A stretch of DNA of 64,000 nucleotides from Colias croceus (Eukaryota; Arthropoda; Insecta; Lepidoptera; Pieridae), in assembly GCF_905220415.1 (NCBI RefSeq), contig NC_059537.1, positions 4,873,622 through 4,937,621 on the forward strand, given 5' to 3'. Below are positions 43,520 through 58,500 of the stretch, piece after piece (position 1 is the first letter of the stretch; every line of letters begins with the position of its first letter). The position numbers and the translations under genes were made by a program. A model generated the notes under the pieces. That model did not search any database. It was not told the origin of the DNA and saw nothing but the letters and a program-made list of their open reading frames with translations.

Positions 43520-46500
43520 TCACGTGGCGAGCCGCGCCAGCAGAGCTACTGCCAGCGCTGGGAGCGCGTGCAGAGCGCGCAGCCCGCCGGCGCCTCCACA
43601 TGACTGGATCTCGATTTCCTGGACAATGTTATAAAATGAAATCAATCTGGCAAAGAAATCTAGCTAATTCAAATAAGCGAATCTATTTGTGCCATATCAT
43701 ATAGGTACTAGCTTTGCGCTCGCGGTTTCACCCGCTTTATCAAAAACCTAATAAATCATATACTAAAACCTTCCAACACAAAAAAACCGCATCAATCCGT
43801 TGCGTAGTTTTAAATATTTAAGCATACGTAGAGACAGTCGCTTTGACTTTGTTTTATACGTGTTACGAGTCGACTGTAAATCAAGATTTATTTAAAACCA
43901 ATCTTATTCACACTGCACTAAGGTATAATTTACCTCGGGGTGGTAGGACACGCAAGAGCGGGGTCTGCGGCGGTGCGTGGCGCGCGGGGGCCGGCGGCAC
44001 GCGGCGCGCGGCGGCGCCTCCCGCGCGCGCACGTCCAGCCGCTTGGCGCCGCACGGGCACAGCGTGTCCACTACGAGCAGGATTAAGTTGCTGTGCGGGA
44101 TCTTTTGCACGCTGAACGGTCTGGGGAAACAAATTGTGAATGAGCTTTTCAACTTTCCTGGATATATTTTATTCCTTAAAAGATGTTGATTCAATGCAAA
44201 ATTATTTGAGAACATAATGAACACAATCAAATTAATTGATTGCGCTCTATTGTAGGTTTTTGGTTAGATTAGGTATTTATTTTTCATTTATAAGTTTCGG
44301 ATTTAAAAATTTCGAAAGCATTCAAATATTGATTTATTGGTAAAACGAGCTTGTAACATTCCTTTCTAATATGAAATATAGTTCAAATGAATATTCACAT
44401 TAAATTGTAAGGCCTTACCTTTCACATCCAGAATTATGGCAATTCGTCAGTTTCCCCTTCAGCGGTTGCGCGGCATTCAACCTCGTAGACTGTAGTGTAA
44501 ACAGCTCTGCGCTAGTATCGCACGGTCGCACGGCCGCCGAGCGCACGGCCTCGCGGGGCGGCTCGCGCGGCGCGTGGGCCGGCGGCGGGCTCGGCTCGTG
44601 CGTGACGTCACCCACACCGTCGATAATGATCTCGTACATTCCACGGTCGCGGTCCGCGTCGTCCTCGCCTTCGTAGTCTTCGTATTCTGTGTAGGGTTTA
44701 ATAAGTGTTATGAACTTCTAAGTTCAATAAAAAAATATTTATTCTATCAATTACTAATTATTGGCGAATTAATAAATTCAATCAGTAAAATTTGTTTTAT
44801 GTGTATTATGTTCCAATTCAGTTGAACTTATTTGAGCAATTAATAACGTATGTAAATTAATAAAAGAAATGTTGGCTAGTTTTGTTACACTTACCAGGTT
44901 CGTCTTCAGTATAAGGATGAGCGTAGGAAGTTTGCCACAAAGGATACCACATGGCCAGAAGCCTTGTTAAATATCCCCCAAGCCATGATAAAGGTTTCAT
45001 TGGGGTTATCTTATTCGCATCAGCGTTGTACTGATTCCTAGAGTCCGGACACCTTCCTTGATGGTCGTGTACTGTCACTTTCTTGTAGATTTTGTCTTGA
45101 ACCAATGAATCCATTATAGTGCCATCTACTTGGCCGAAGAATCTTCCAGTCTGAGAAACGTCTTCAGATAGTATGATGAAGCCGTTGTCATCTAATATGT
45201 AACAGTCAAGCTCATCACCGGCACATGTTTTCTTGCAAACGCTTCCAGCGGTGCACTGAAAAATTTAATATTCATTAAAACAAGAACTTCAAAATAGACA
45301 ATCGAGTTGTACTACTATACTATCTCATTACAGATGCATCTTTATTGAGTCAATTTAGAAAGTTATCGAACGTAATCGTTGATTTTTAAGGGATTTATCA
45401 TCTAAAGTGCACTCTACTAATATACGCATTATCGATCCTATACTATGAAATCGACTTGTTGCTTTTTCACAAAACCTTTTTAAAGATTCATTAAAAGATT
45501 TTGCCTTATTTCATTTATCTTCTACCAACTTAAGAATATCCGTAGAGCTTACCGTAGAAGTAACATTCAAGAAGTGTTTCGCAAGAGAATCCAGCTGGAA
45601 ATGCAAGCCGACAACCGCAGCAGGCGCCCGGTGTCCCCTCGACTCAACAAACACCGCATGTGTAGCTAGTACTAGCGGGGGCTTCGCACTGAGGTCCTCG
45701 GTCTCAGAGCCGTCGCGGAACGGCACGGAGAACACGAAGCTCTCTGGTTCGATTGAGTGGTGTTCCACTGCGCGCCTGTACCATTCTGAGTCGAACGCTC
45801 GCGCGTATTTTTCGCTGAAGTGCCTGTAATACATAATTCATCAGATTTACAATTCGATACTAAGACTAGGTCCAGTTGAATTTAATACTTATGTTATTTG
45901 ATCAAGAATAATAAATAAAATTGAAAATAACTGCATAAATTTCGATAGTTATCTATCGTTGTGTGTCACTGAAACTCCGTTTTTGTTTTTTTTTTTTATA
46001 TTTAAAAGTATTTAAATGTAAGGAACACCAATATTATATTCCGACACAAATAAACAATTTACAAGCGAGATGACTTTAATACAAAACGTTATAGCATCAC
46101 AATAAAATACTAACGGATCAATGGATTCGGTAGATCGTGTGGTGTTCATGTTTTCGGTCCACTTGAGCAGGCCGCTGCGGGTTGCAATGAACGACATCGT
46201 CACCACGAACTTGTGGAAGCGGCCTTGTCTGTAAAGATTTAATTATTTTTAAAATATCTCCAATACTTACTTCATAAGAGCATTCATGGTATATGCTCTC
46301 AGTTGCTTAGACAATGCAAAAAATGTCGTTGAAGGTAGATCTTATTTCATAACTTAAAATACAAATAAAATTCGTCAAAAATTAGGTAATAATCGTTAAC
46401 GCAAAAGAATAATAAGACATCGCTCTATATGATGTTTTGAGTCTCTATTTATAAGACCCTCAGTTATTTTTTTAAATAGCTTCGTGACTATTTTCTTCCA

Positions 46501-49500
46501 ATTTACAGTACCTAAGTACATATTGTATACTTTTACATACTAACTTATTGATATACCTAATTTGTCACATACAAATCTAAATGAGATATTTACTTTAAAA
46601 TATGAACTGAATTTAAGCGAATAATTATTTCCTATGTAACAAAGTACGTAGCAAACTAGCATAAATTAATATCTAGCACGAAATATGTCATAACACTAAA
46701 ATCCTTGGCAGCTTAAAAAAACAATATCTGTAAATGGATTAGCTTATAATTAAATTTACCTGATCCTTGTAGGCTATGCACATTATCAGTAACCTAAATT
46801 ACGTCTTAAACTATAATATTCACAGAGGTTTCTAAGTTATTTAGAGTTAATACTAGATGTCGATTGTATGAAACTTAGTCTACGTAAATTAATAATTATA
46901 ATTTATAACAACACCAGCGCTAAGGGTCTTTGACTGGAAAATTTATTTTCGTGTCCACTTCAGTAAACCACTCATCAATATAATACCATAGGCAGAGTTA
47001 TTTTATATTTGTGTTAATTTTTACTCTGGAACTACTAGACCCATTCAAATAATTTTTACACCGTTTAATATACAGGACGTAGGTACGTGTTCCCGAAGTG
47101 TTTTAGGCACATTCCAAGTAAATACGCGGCTTCGTAATACCATAAAATTAAAAGTTTACAAATGCTTAAAATATATTGTATATCAAGCTAGTAATAAAAA
47201 GATTAAACCTAGCAATGGAGATGTAACATGAATTTTAAATGTGATTAATTTAGGAGTCCTATACGTATATATTTGCCACGAATCGTTATTCCATTGAAAT
47301 ATAGGGTAGAAATAGGGATTACAGAGGTTGGTAGAGCAGGTGGCTTTAATAAGACTTAATTGAGAAATTACGAGCCTGTGTTGTATTTAAAAATTCTCTC
47401 GTGCCTATTGCATGATCATTTATTATGAGATGATTTGTTGTCTAGGTAATATGTTGTACAGGACGTGCCAACAAAACAATTTCTTACATTTCTTAAACCA
47501 ACTAGGTAATTTTACAGAAGATAATCTAGCTCCAAGGTCCAGAGTATAGAAAATACGAAGTATGAAGAACTAGCTCCAATTTCCATGTGTATGAATAATT
47601 CAAACGCTATTTAGGAATTTTTCCTTATGTTTTAGTTACCTTGTTAGTAGTGCCATTAATGTTGCTATTGGGCTATTCGTGTGATAAACATATCGAATTA
47701 GTGATCAAAATAATAAAGTGCTGTAACTTAAAATTATAAAATAAACATGCTTTTATATAGTAGGAGATAAATCATCGACGGTGATCATCAATAAATTAGG
47801 ATATTTTTTATTCTTAAAATTTAACTCTTGTGAGTTTTTTCGTTGTTATTATTTCACTCATAAAGGATATTCGAGTTCTGTACTCGTATATTTCTTTTGA
47901 TGATCTCTACTTCTGATCTGTTAGAAGTATTGATCTTTAACTGATTGCTTATGTAAAAAAATTCTTCCATTTTGATAACTTAATACATTTTTATTATTCT
48001 TTTCATTATTGGTTACTTATTAAAACATGCAATAAATAAAATAATACTTACTGAGAGTGATGACTAGCGTGTCCGGTATGCGTGTCTAACTCTTTGATTA
48101 CCATTGCGTCCCTAACTAAGGATTGAACTAAAGTTTTGTCACCTGAAATTAAAGTTTAATACTGTTACTAATTTTACGTTCATTTGACCTATAAGATACT
48201 GTTCAATTTAAGTACCTATACCTACCATATGAATTAGTGCAAAAAATGATACCATATATTTAGCTGTTTCTATATACTAACTAATAAGGTACATTTAGGA
48301 ATTAATATTATTAGAGATCTGATGAGAAATTACATTAGGGTATTCGTCAATCGGTATTTCATATTTTTTCTGCCTGAGTAATTGAAGGTTTTGCGTAGTA
48401 TTTAAGATTTACTTGTATTACTGTTAACTTGTAGTCTACCATGTAAAAAATATTTCAGATAAGCTATTTCCTATTGTATAGATACGTAATTTTCCATAAA
48501 ATACTTACAATAATAAGAGTCCCTCTCTTGTTTCTTATGCGCGTTGTGCAGCGTGAGCGCCCTGGGACGAAGGGACATCCATTTCCATCCGGGGCGGCCT
48601 GTCCGGGTTAGAAAGTGGAGCAATTGCTCCTCCGGGGAGTTGAACGTTTGGTCTGATGTGGATGCGTATTCGCAGTACACCCTGGATATTAAATAAATTA
48701 TAGTTTTTGTTGAGTGTTTTCAAACTTGAAATGTAACCCTCTACGGCGTAGAGCTGTCTACGCTGAACTCGAAGACGACGGAGTAAACGGCAGTTTTTTA
48801 ATATGGCATTTAGTCAACATTGAAATGAATAATTTTATTTATCATAAAACATCATATCACTAATTACACTCACCATTCTGGATGCACTTTCCAGTTCTCG
48901 CCTTTAAAGTATTCCGTTACTAAAAACAAAAGAATATTTATTATAGTTAATTTTTAACCTAACCTTTTTTTAACTTTTTACATTCATTGTTTTAAAAGCT
49001 CAATTTCTTAATATGACGAAAGGCCGTTATTCAACCGTATACACGTGATACGTACTATTAATAGGACTGTGCTTAATCTCCTGCTCCGCTTGCAACTCAT
49101 ACATGCCATAGCCATCAGGGAGCACTGCCGCCAGAGAGTACGGAGTGCCCTCCACCGGGCTGTAGAAGTATCTCTGCCGCCTGGTTGCTACGCGACGCAT
49201 GCCGTCGTATTGGACTTTCACACCGATTTCTGTTTCTCCCTCACGTTGTTCGATCATGTCGTGACGGAGCTGCAAACAAAGATAATATTTGTAGATTCAG
49301 AATAGTTTGGTGTAGGGAATTTCTTCGTCTTAACTAGTTATTTATTATCTTCAATTAAATTGTGATATTATATTTAAAGCAAACTAAGATGAGAATCCAT
49401 CAATTCGTTAATCATGGAGCCATTGTCGTGATGTGTACTCGTAAGTATTCTGTATTCAAAGCGATCGTAAATATGAAATATGTATTTCGCTGCATTGTGG

Positions 49501-52500
49501 GACATTGTGATCTGTGTGTGTATATTGATCTATTTAATATGGAAAAAATATTGCATAGCTTCATAGATTGATTTCTACAATTACCTATCTAACAATCACA
49601 CAATAAATATCATCGGGTAACTGTCACAATATTTAATAATACCTAAACAATATGGCAAGCCCATCGTTGCGTGGTCGTACGCCGGTTTTCCGCCGATGAC
49701 ACCTTGGCACACGCTCAAACCAAGGGCTTATGACTAGCACAAGTGACAAATAACACAATAAAATACTTTTATATGAAGTACACTATTTTTTTAGTGTCGA
49801 GCATATTCCTAGCGCGGCTAGACCGCTAACTATGCGTGTTTTCTTGCTAATTCTCTGTATTTACAGTTTTTTCTTAAAATTAATGCACTGTAGAACCGCA
49901 ATGAACGAGCTAATAATGAATGCGAAAGTACTTAATGACATGTTTAATAACGCTATATTTTAATTTATAATGTTTCATGTTTCATTGGTACATTACGTAC
50001 AATTGAGTGTAATTATTCAACTTTGTGTTTTTGACCTCAAAGACTAATTACAGTTCTGAAACAGCCATCAATATACGTTCATTACCTTTGCAGAATATTA
50101 CTGGCAAGATTAAATAGATGGCCTCTTTGGATGGTAATTCGAAAAAAGAATATAACATTTAAAAAATAAAAACTTACATCTAGAAGAAGCGACGTGAGAT
50201 TGACCCGGGAGTTTTCGTCCGAGTCAACGAGCAACTCAACGTCAGTTAAGTCCACACTTGAGTATAGAGGCCGCAGTGTCTCCGTGTACTAGAATTTATT
50301 CAACATATTATTTAGTTCACGATGTTCTAAATTTAAATCTACAGAATTTATTACTTAATATGAAAATGTTTTTCAATGGTTGTGACAAGCTCATTTATTA
50401 ATATCTAAAGCTTGGGATGAATTTCATTGAACATTTTTATGTAGCTACATTTTGGACTGCAATAACATAGGTCATAGGCGAATAAAATGAACACCTATAA
50501 TTATAGAGTTAAAAAATAAAATGTAATTCGAATGGAATATATGAGTAGTTAAATGTATGAAAAATGAGCGTTAACGTGTCATTAAAAATTTCCTTATTGT
50601 TCCTTACCTCCTCGTTAGTATGCTGTGAAAGATATAATAAAATTAATATTTACTATGTAAAAGTATAATTTCAATAATTAATTAATTAATGTTATTTGTG
50701 TACACATACCAGTGGCCTCAAATCTGGATGATATAAAACATGCCCGTTGTTATCCACCATAAAAGAATAGCCGTTTACTCCAAGCTAAAATAATTACAAT
50801 TTCTTATTAATTCCAACGACGTATAAATTAAAACATATTGTTTTTGCGAGTTTATTTTCATGCGTTTATAACACAGAGATTTCAAAAAATAAATAATACT
50901 CTTCAAACATCCTACTACTAGAGAATTGATAGTCTACATAAAAATATTTATTAGATTTTTTATACCTTATAAGGTGGAACGAGCTTCTTTATTTGATCGA
51001 CAGGAACGTCAGTACCTACAATTCCTAAAAGATTCGCTTCTCTTTGCTGAAATAAACAAGAAACAAATAAATATTTAGTAATAACTACATAATAAGATTA
51101 AAGATTTTATCATAAGTAAATGAGAAATGAATCATACCGTATGATTTCTTCTGTCGAATATTGGTACGGTCACTGAAGTCATTAATTGACCCATTCCATC
51201 GTCATCCAAGCTGCTACTCTGTATTGCAACACATTAATGCAACAAAATAAATTATTAAATTATATAAATGAAGATAATTTTTTCATCTCATGTTTTTAAA
51301 GAGGCAAAATTTAATTACTCACAAGATGAGTTTTATTATGTGTACTTAAAAAATATAACTTAATAATTAATTATTTCGTTCGTTATTCATACTTTTTAAT
51401 CAGACATCTTCAGTCAAATACTTAAACTGAAAATAGAAAATGATTGAAAATCGATTGTTACGATCACAGGTTACGACTTACGATGTATTGCATAATGCAT
51501 GCCTCTACGGCGTAGAACTGTCTACGCCGCATGAGATATTATCATAATCCTTTCTTTGTAAGTATTTTATAAAAATTACATCTGCAGTTAGACATACCCT
51601 TCCGCCGACGTAAACAGGGCTCCAATGCACTGGGTGCAGAGTCTGGTACATGACCAGAGGTCTGGCGAGTACTTCCACAAAATGCAAGACTTTGGACTTC
51701 ACTTCGCCGTGGTCGTTTATTGTCACGTGGAAACCTATTAAGATTTATGAATTGTTATAATGCTGTCGCTTTTATTAATATTCTAATGAATTATACTTCA
51801 TTTATACACATATCAAAAATGTGTCATTTGTCTGGTTCTTTACTTTTTAGCAGATAATCGTAGGATTTAGATAATTTTGAATATTTTTGTTTTTATAATC
51901 TGGTTTCTGCTAGTAACTGAATCAATTAGTCATACCATAGTATTTTCATACTGTATACAGTAGGTACCTATACGTAATAATAATAACCTACCCTTATTAG
52001 TGCAAGCCATGTCTTTCATATTGCTCCCGGACGTCGCATCTCCACCGACTCGGTACGTAAAGATCCTGACAGGCATATGTGGCCAGTTCCAAGTGCGGAA
52101 CACCCCCTTCACCCCGCCGGCGCCTCCCCCCGCGCCCACCACCGCGATCGCCTGGTTGCACTGGCAGCCCTGTCCTGTCCTGTTATACTGGAACGAAAAT
52201 TGCGGCTTAGAACGGAGTTCTGAAGATATTGAGCAATATCTATATGTTGGTATACGAATGACAAGTATGTTTTAATTCTAGTTATTTCGTAAAATGTTAT
52301 TATGAATGTTTTAATAACAAAAAGACACAGAATTCTATTATAATATAAGAAATGTAAGTTTAACCAAAAACAAATTCGAACTTGATATTCCTAACATAAT
52401 ACCCTGAATGTATATCTCATACATAAAATTGATCAAATACCCTATGAAGAATTTCGAAAGCAGTACTCAATGCAGCTGTCAAGTTAGCTGCGCCGCCAGT

Positions 52501-55500
52501 CGGTGCCGTGTTCCATACTGCGCTCTTTAGCTCTCGTAGAGTCTCCGGAATTGCCTAAAAATAATACACTTGATATTATTTTGAAATATTAAATAGCTTC
52601 ACATTCAAATAAACATCATGTTTAGCAATCTAAATATTTATTATTCATATTCAAATTCAAAAATACACAATCATAGTTACATAAAAGCTTCGTATGTAGC
52701 TCACAGCAATTTATTACTATTGTTGTAAATCTCAACTACTCGTACATTTTATATTACTAGGAAGCCTATAGGTTCTCGACGGCCGTCATACTTTAAAAGG
52801 GTCAAGGATTTGTGTCATCAGTCCATTTAGACACATTTAACTCTTATGTTGCAAACGTTTCTACGAGTGTATAACGCATACCACTTACGTATTATATACC
52901 TAACAAATCGAAGCTCTTTTGTTTCAAAATTAGTTTGTATAAAAACATATTATTCGTACAATTCGATGCACGCACGAGTAACTAATATTTGTCGATTGAT
53001 ATTAAAATGCTGACTGGAAGCGAAATATTGTAGTTTAGTTGTGAGTAATCAATTAAAACTGCAGTAACTGTTATATAATGCAGATAATTGCAGTGCGGAT
53101 ATCGCTAGGTGATTCTAAACTACGGCAAGTGCGCCCAGCGAATACGTAATGAAGGAAATGCAAAATAGCTGAATGTACACCACAGTCCACAATGTCGATA
53201 ATTTATGTTTTTGCTTTTGCTGTACTTTGAGTGCGAGTTTTGACAGTGGAACGTGCATCGCTTTGCAAATGTCGCTTCAATTTACATGCTATTGTGATTT
53301 TCAATTTTTCACTAGTGGAGTGTTTACATAAATATTTGTAAAGTTTTGAAAGCATAGAACAGAATAGAATATCATCGAAATATTGATTTAAAAATGACTT
53401 TTTAACTTGTCATTATGTTCATGTATAGAGCTTGATTAATTTCATGGTAATACGCGATAATTTTACAATACGATAAATCATTATTTACCATACTCATACA
53501 AAAAATATATTAAATCTGATCCTAATACAAACATCCAGTTATTAATACAAATACAAGGGAGTTTGAAACTCATTTCGTTCCCTACGTAACCACATTTCAA
53601 CCCGTTCACTGCAAATAAGCAATTCGATATCAAACTCAAATAACTTCGCGACAAGCTGTTAATTTAAACAAACACGTCAACTTTATGACATATGTTTATG
53701 TATACTAATAATATGATTGTTTTGTATTCATACGTATATGAAAGGGAAAGATCATCATTTTAGATTTAATTCATAATTGCGTCTGTAGAGCGTGTGTTGT
53801 TTATTTTTTACTATATATTTTTCAGCAATCAATTATCGAAAGTGTTAATTGATTGCTTTTTAGAGTATGTTTCAAAATATGATCGCCATTTGTACATACT
53901 AGCATCTGTTTGTTCTATTTCTGTGTTTTATGTAAATCTTGTGTGTGTGCAATAAAGTATATCTATGATTTTGTTGATTTAAACGTCAAGTGAATATTCA
54001 TTAGGTACTGTAGTGTATAGAAAACGTTTTAAATTAAAAATCATTATTTACGTACCAATTAGACTTTCATTGACATAATTTAAGTAAAATCTTTTAATAA
54101 TTATAGAACCTTACTTAATAATATTTCATAATCTCTCATATAATATTTAGAGATAACATTTATATCTACTCAAATACTTACACATACAATATTTGACGTG
54201 TTACACGCCAAAGGTTAATAAGCAGAAATGTAAGATCACAGTGTAAGATATAATAACATGTAACATTCTCATATAAGTTTATTCGAGCGAGACTAGTCAA
54301 ACTTGTCATTGGGAATACTCGTGTGTGCCCAAGACGGCAGCGAACTTGCGATAAGGGTGCGGTCACAACACCCACCTGTCAAAAGCGGGAATCTACTTCT
54401 TCGCACCACAGATAGCATCGTGAAACTTTCCACTTATAAACTGTGAGAGCACATTTGAACAACATTGTGACAGTTTTAGCTGAATGCTTTTACGAACGCG
54501 GAGTTCAAAAATACGGGGGAATTTAAGAGATATTTTTCTCATATACTTCGCTACAAGTTGCTAACGGAATTTTTTGTGTCAAATGAAACGATGGTTTTAC
54601 TCAAAAACCTCTCTGTGTAACGTTTCATTTCTAGGGTTCATAAATTACACATTGTCTTATACATCTAGGATAAGCGGTATGCCATAAGAATTTATCATTG
54701 AAGAAAGAGAAGAAACTGCCCCTATTCAGTTACTTTAGATCTGGCACGACTTAGTTAATCACTCCGTGCATACCTACAAGGTTATAAAAATATTGCATTT
54801 ATTTTCTGCATTTCTAAAGTAAGCAAGTCAGAATTTTATTCTGAATTGATCTTGACTTGACCGCAATAGCGCCAAATGTCAAGTGGAGATGTGATCTAAG
54901 AGACACTTATGTGTTGGCTTTTTACGTAACATCTTCAGACCACAACAAAACTATAAGATCTCACTTTAAATGATCTTCACTCGCCAACAAAATTTCTAGA
55001 GTTTTCAAAGAACTGGAATATTCTTTGTAAAGCGGAGATAAATATCTGGAACCTTCTATTCGCCTTCAGATTTATGCTCTAGATATTAATCGTTATCTCT
55101 TATTGTAGCTGAATCGGGACTCAGAACATGGAAAGTATATTACGTTTTTAGTAATGGTTCCTTGCTTGTGTTTTTAATATACGTAACGAGAATTGTCGCT
55201 CAGTTGCACCTGTGCAGTTGTGCATGAAAAGCTACGTTCACATTACTTACTAACTTGTTTCATTATTATTCTGCTCTTTTGTCTTGATGTCAGAAACCCT
55301 TTGCGTAGTTCTGTTCTTAAATATTATATGATGTTGATTTCTTAACTACCTTTTATAAAGGTACATTAAATAATAATGTATACAAAAAGTTGCGTGGTAA
55401 AGTTCATTAATTTTATCGAGCCTCGTAAATACAACTTTTCACTTAAGAAGGACCATTTACAACGTCCTCAAATTCTTCCATTAAAGGTGCGTGAACGGAC

Positions 55501-58500
55501 TAGACAATTGACGAATTCCATCTAAGAAGATACTTTACGGAGCTTAACTTCTGTTTTGTATTCATAAGATGTTCCTTGAGAAACATCAATTTATCTACTT
55601 TTCATAGGAAATTATTATCATAAATTCTCTCATTCTCCTTGTTGTTCCTTAACGCTACTAACTACTCTTCAATTGAAGAGAGAATATTTAAAAAGGTAAG
55701 TACTTTAAATAAGTACCTACCTACGATTACATTACTTAAATGTTATTTAGATGATTGACAAGCTGAATACATTTATTCTATTCAGTATGGACTAGGAGAA
55801 ATGTATACCTTAATTTGTTTAGTAATAAAAGACGTCATTTGAAAGAAAATGGATGGATTTGCGGTACCTTCGACTCGATTAAATAGGTCTGTTTTTTCAT
55901 CCGAAGTTATTTAATACAGCTATCCCGTTTACTCTTATGGAGATTGCGGAAAAGGGAAAAGGGAAAAGAGAAAATACAAAGAATCCTTCAGGTTAACGGA
56001 ATTGCTGACATACATTATATTCGTCCCGATGTTAATGGAGCTCCAAATTAAGCCGTTTTGATTGAATCCATTAAACCAAATACAGAGTCAGCAGATGCGT
56101 ATCAAAGAACTTAGGGTCGCACGCAATACATGCATTTGTCTACTGTATTCCACAATATAATTTCGTTTTGAATGTTTGGTCTTATGAATTCTGGTGGTAA
56201 TTGGTTCACTATTCACGGAATTTTGTTTGATTGAACTTTTATGGAATTATAATTGGAATAATTTTACTTTGTCGTATTGTAGCGTTGGTCGGTCAAAATG
56301 TGACTATAATTATATGGAGGTGATCTGAGAATTTCAATTATTTAAACCCTTAAATAATGAATTAAGATTTGATATGTATTTACTATGTATAACTAGTTAA
56401 TATTTAACAAAATTCGTCTTTGTCGACAATAAGGTTTATAGACTAACAACACACTATCTTCAATAGAAACATTAACATACCTGAGCCAGCATTTTCGTAT
56501 AGCACTGATGCAATTCTGACACTGTGTCACTATATCTATAGATGTTGACAAAGTCGTTCGGTCCGAGAGTATCCAAAAGCGCTGACACGGTTGCTCTGGC
56601 TAACCGCCGGTAGGAGGAACCTAGGTCGTCTGAGTCATCTAAAAGGATCACTAGATCTTTCGGTGACGTGGCAGCTTCGACGAACCAATTTGATGACCTA
56701 AAGTCATAGAAGTCACGTGCGTGGTGGGAATAGCCGTCTTCTGGTGGCCATGACATTGCTGGTAGGACAATGATGCTTTATTAATAAATTCTTAATTACG
56801 TAACGTTTGTATTAGTACTCAAGAATCAATATTATAAAATCAATAACATAGTTTTAAGGAAAATGAGAAAGGATAGTTTCTATTATGAAACGTCTTTTTC
56901 AGTAATATTGCGAGTATAATATTTCATCTGTGAGATGCTAGCTGAAATAGTCGATTCTATTTAATATTGAAAATCGAAATAAAGTACATTTGTCTAAGCG
57001 ATACCACGTTATACAAATTACTAACCTGGATATCTCCTCATGAATCCCGTAGAGGATGCGTAGTACTGCCACGACAATGTCGGATCGATTTCATAATTAT
57101 TGACAAACAGTGGATCCAAATGCTCCGACCACGCTATTTGGCTCTGCACCTCGCCATCTATTTAAAACACAACATTATTTATAATGACCATTAATAATAC
57201 AAACTAACTCCATTGTCAAATGATTTGACCTTCGTTTAAAAAAAGACCAAGCATGGTTTTAAATTAGTGTTGGGGCGTGGTTATTTATTATATTTATCAC
57301 CAACTTGATATATGTATAATTAAATTGGAATACAATACAATTTACTTTATTTAAAAACATAATTTGTGTTTTCCATCATAAACTATCGTATTGAAGAGTT
57401 AGGCCTTGATTAGAGTTCAAGCACAGTTCATGGTTGTATTAAATAAAAGAAAATGCTTCATGAAATATGCATGAAACGATTCAAGTTATGTATCGAGGGA
57501 AGGGTTGGCGCTGCGCGAACCAATTAGGGAAATTTTTATTTGACTAGCGAGGCTATTAGAGGCACTGTAATTGGTGAACTTGCTTCATTGAGCAACTCTG
57601 ATTGCTTTTGCCTGGACTGAACCGGAAAAATTAATGGCGATATGCCACAATGCTTTCTTAGAAATTGTGGACTTGAAACGTATTAAATAAACGGACACAT
57701 AAAATAACGTTAGAACTGGGATAAGTTTTGCCAAGGATATTCATGATTCAAATCTCGACTCTACTTATAATACACGTAGCCATAAAAGCTTTTGAACCAC
57801 AAACTAACAATTGCAAACACGAGTACGTATACAATACCCATATTGTTAAGGAGTTCAGCATTCGAGACCAAATCTCGAGTTAAATTAAATTTACAATCAC
57901 ACTAAAAGCATTCTAAGCTCTGAAGGACTCGTCTGCGCCAGGAGCCCACAACTGAATTGAGTCGGTGCATTGATTCATTCAGCGCGAACTTTACGTTTCG
58001 GAGCAGCTGAAATTCTATATGGGTTAATTGCGTTAACCCAGATGAGAGCATAATGCAACTTTACATACATGTAATATGTGCGATTTAAACAGCCTTGTGT
58101 GCAATTAAATACGTAACGCTGGACCGCGCTAATTACCGCGTATTGTGAAAATATAAATGATACACGCTTAATCTCTTGCCATGTTTTTGAAATAAATAGG
58201 TACGGCTTAACAAGGCTCTATGGCCTTAAACTCCAATCGAGTATGTACTTCAATTGCTATAATTAAATTTACGCTGCGCGTATGACTGCGGTTGTATGCT
58301 TACGTAGGTTTATCCCGTAGGTAATGTATTTATATTCAGCGATGTCGTATATTTTGTAAATCTGCATGCTTATTGCATTTAGTATTAATTAATTTGACAA
58401 ATGTTCTGTGCAGGCATTTTCATTTAGTGCATCTTCTGGTAAAGGGAGATAATTACACCGTAGGCTCTATCTACCCTTAAAGCAATATACGTAAATAGAT

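Noticed and set aside
43904..44230. Overlapping long GC-rich ORFs in three frames
   Set aside because: High GC removes stop codons. Only the frame with VVDTLCPCG and matching splice phases fits the alpha2/delta family.
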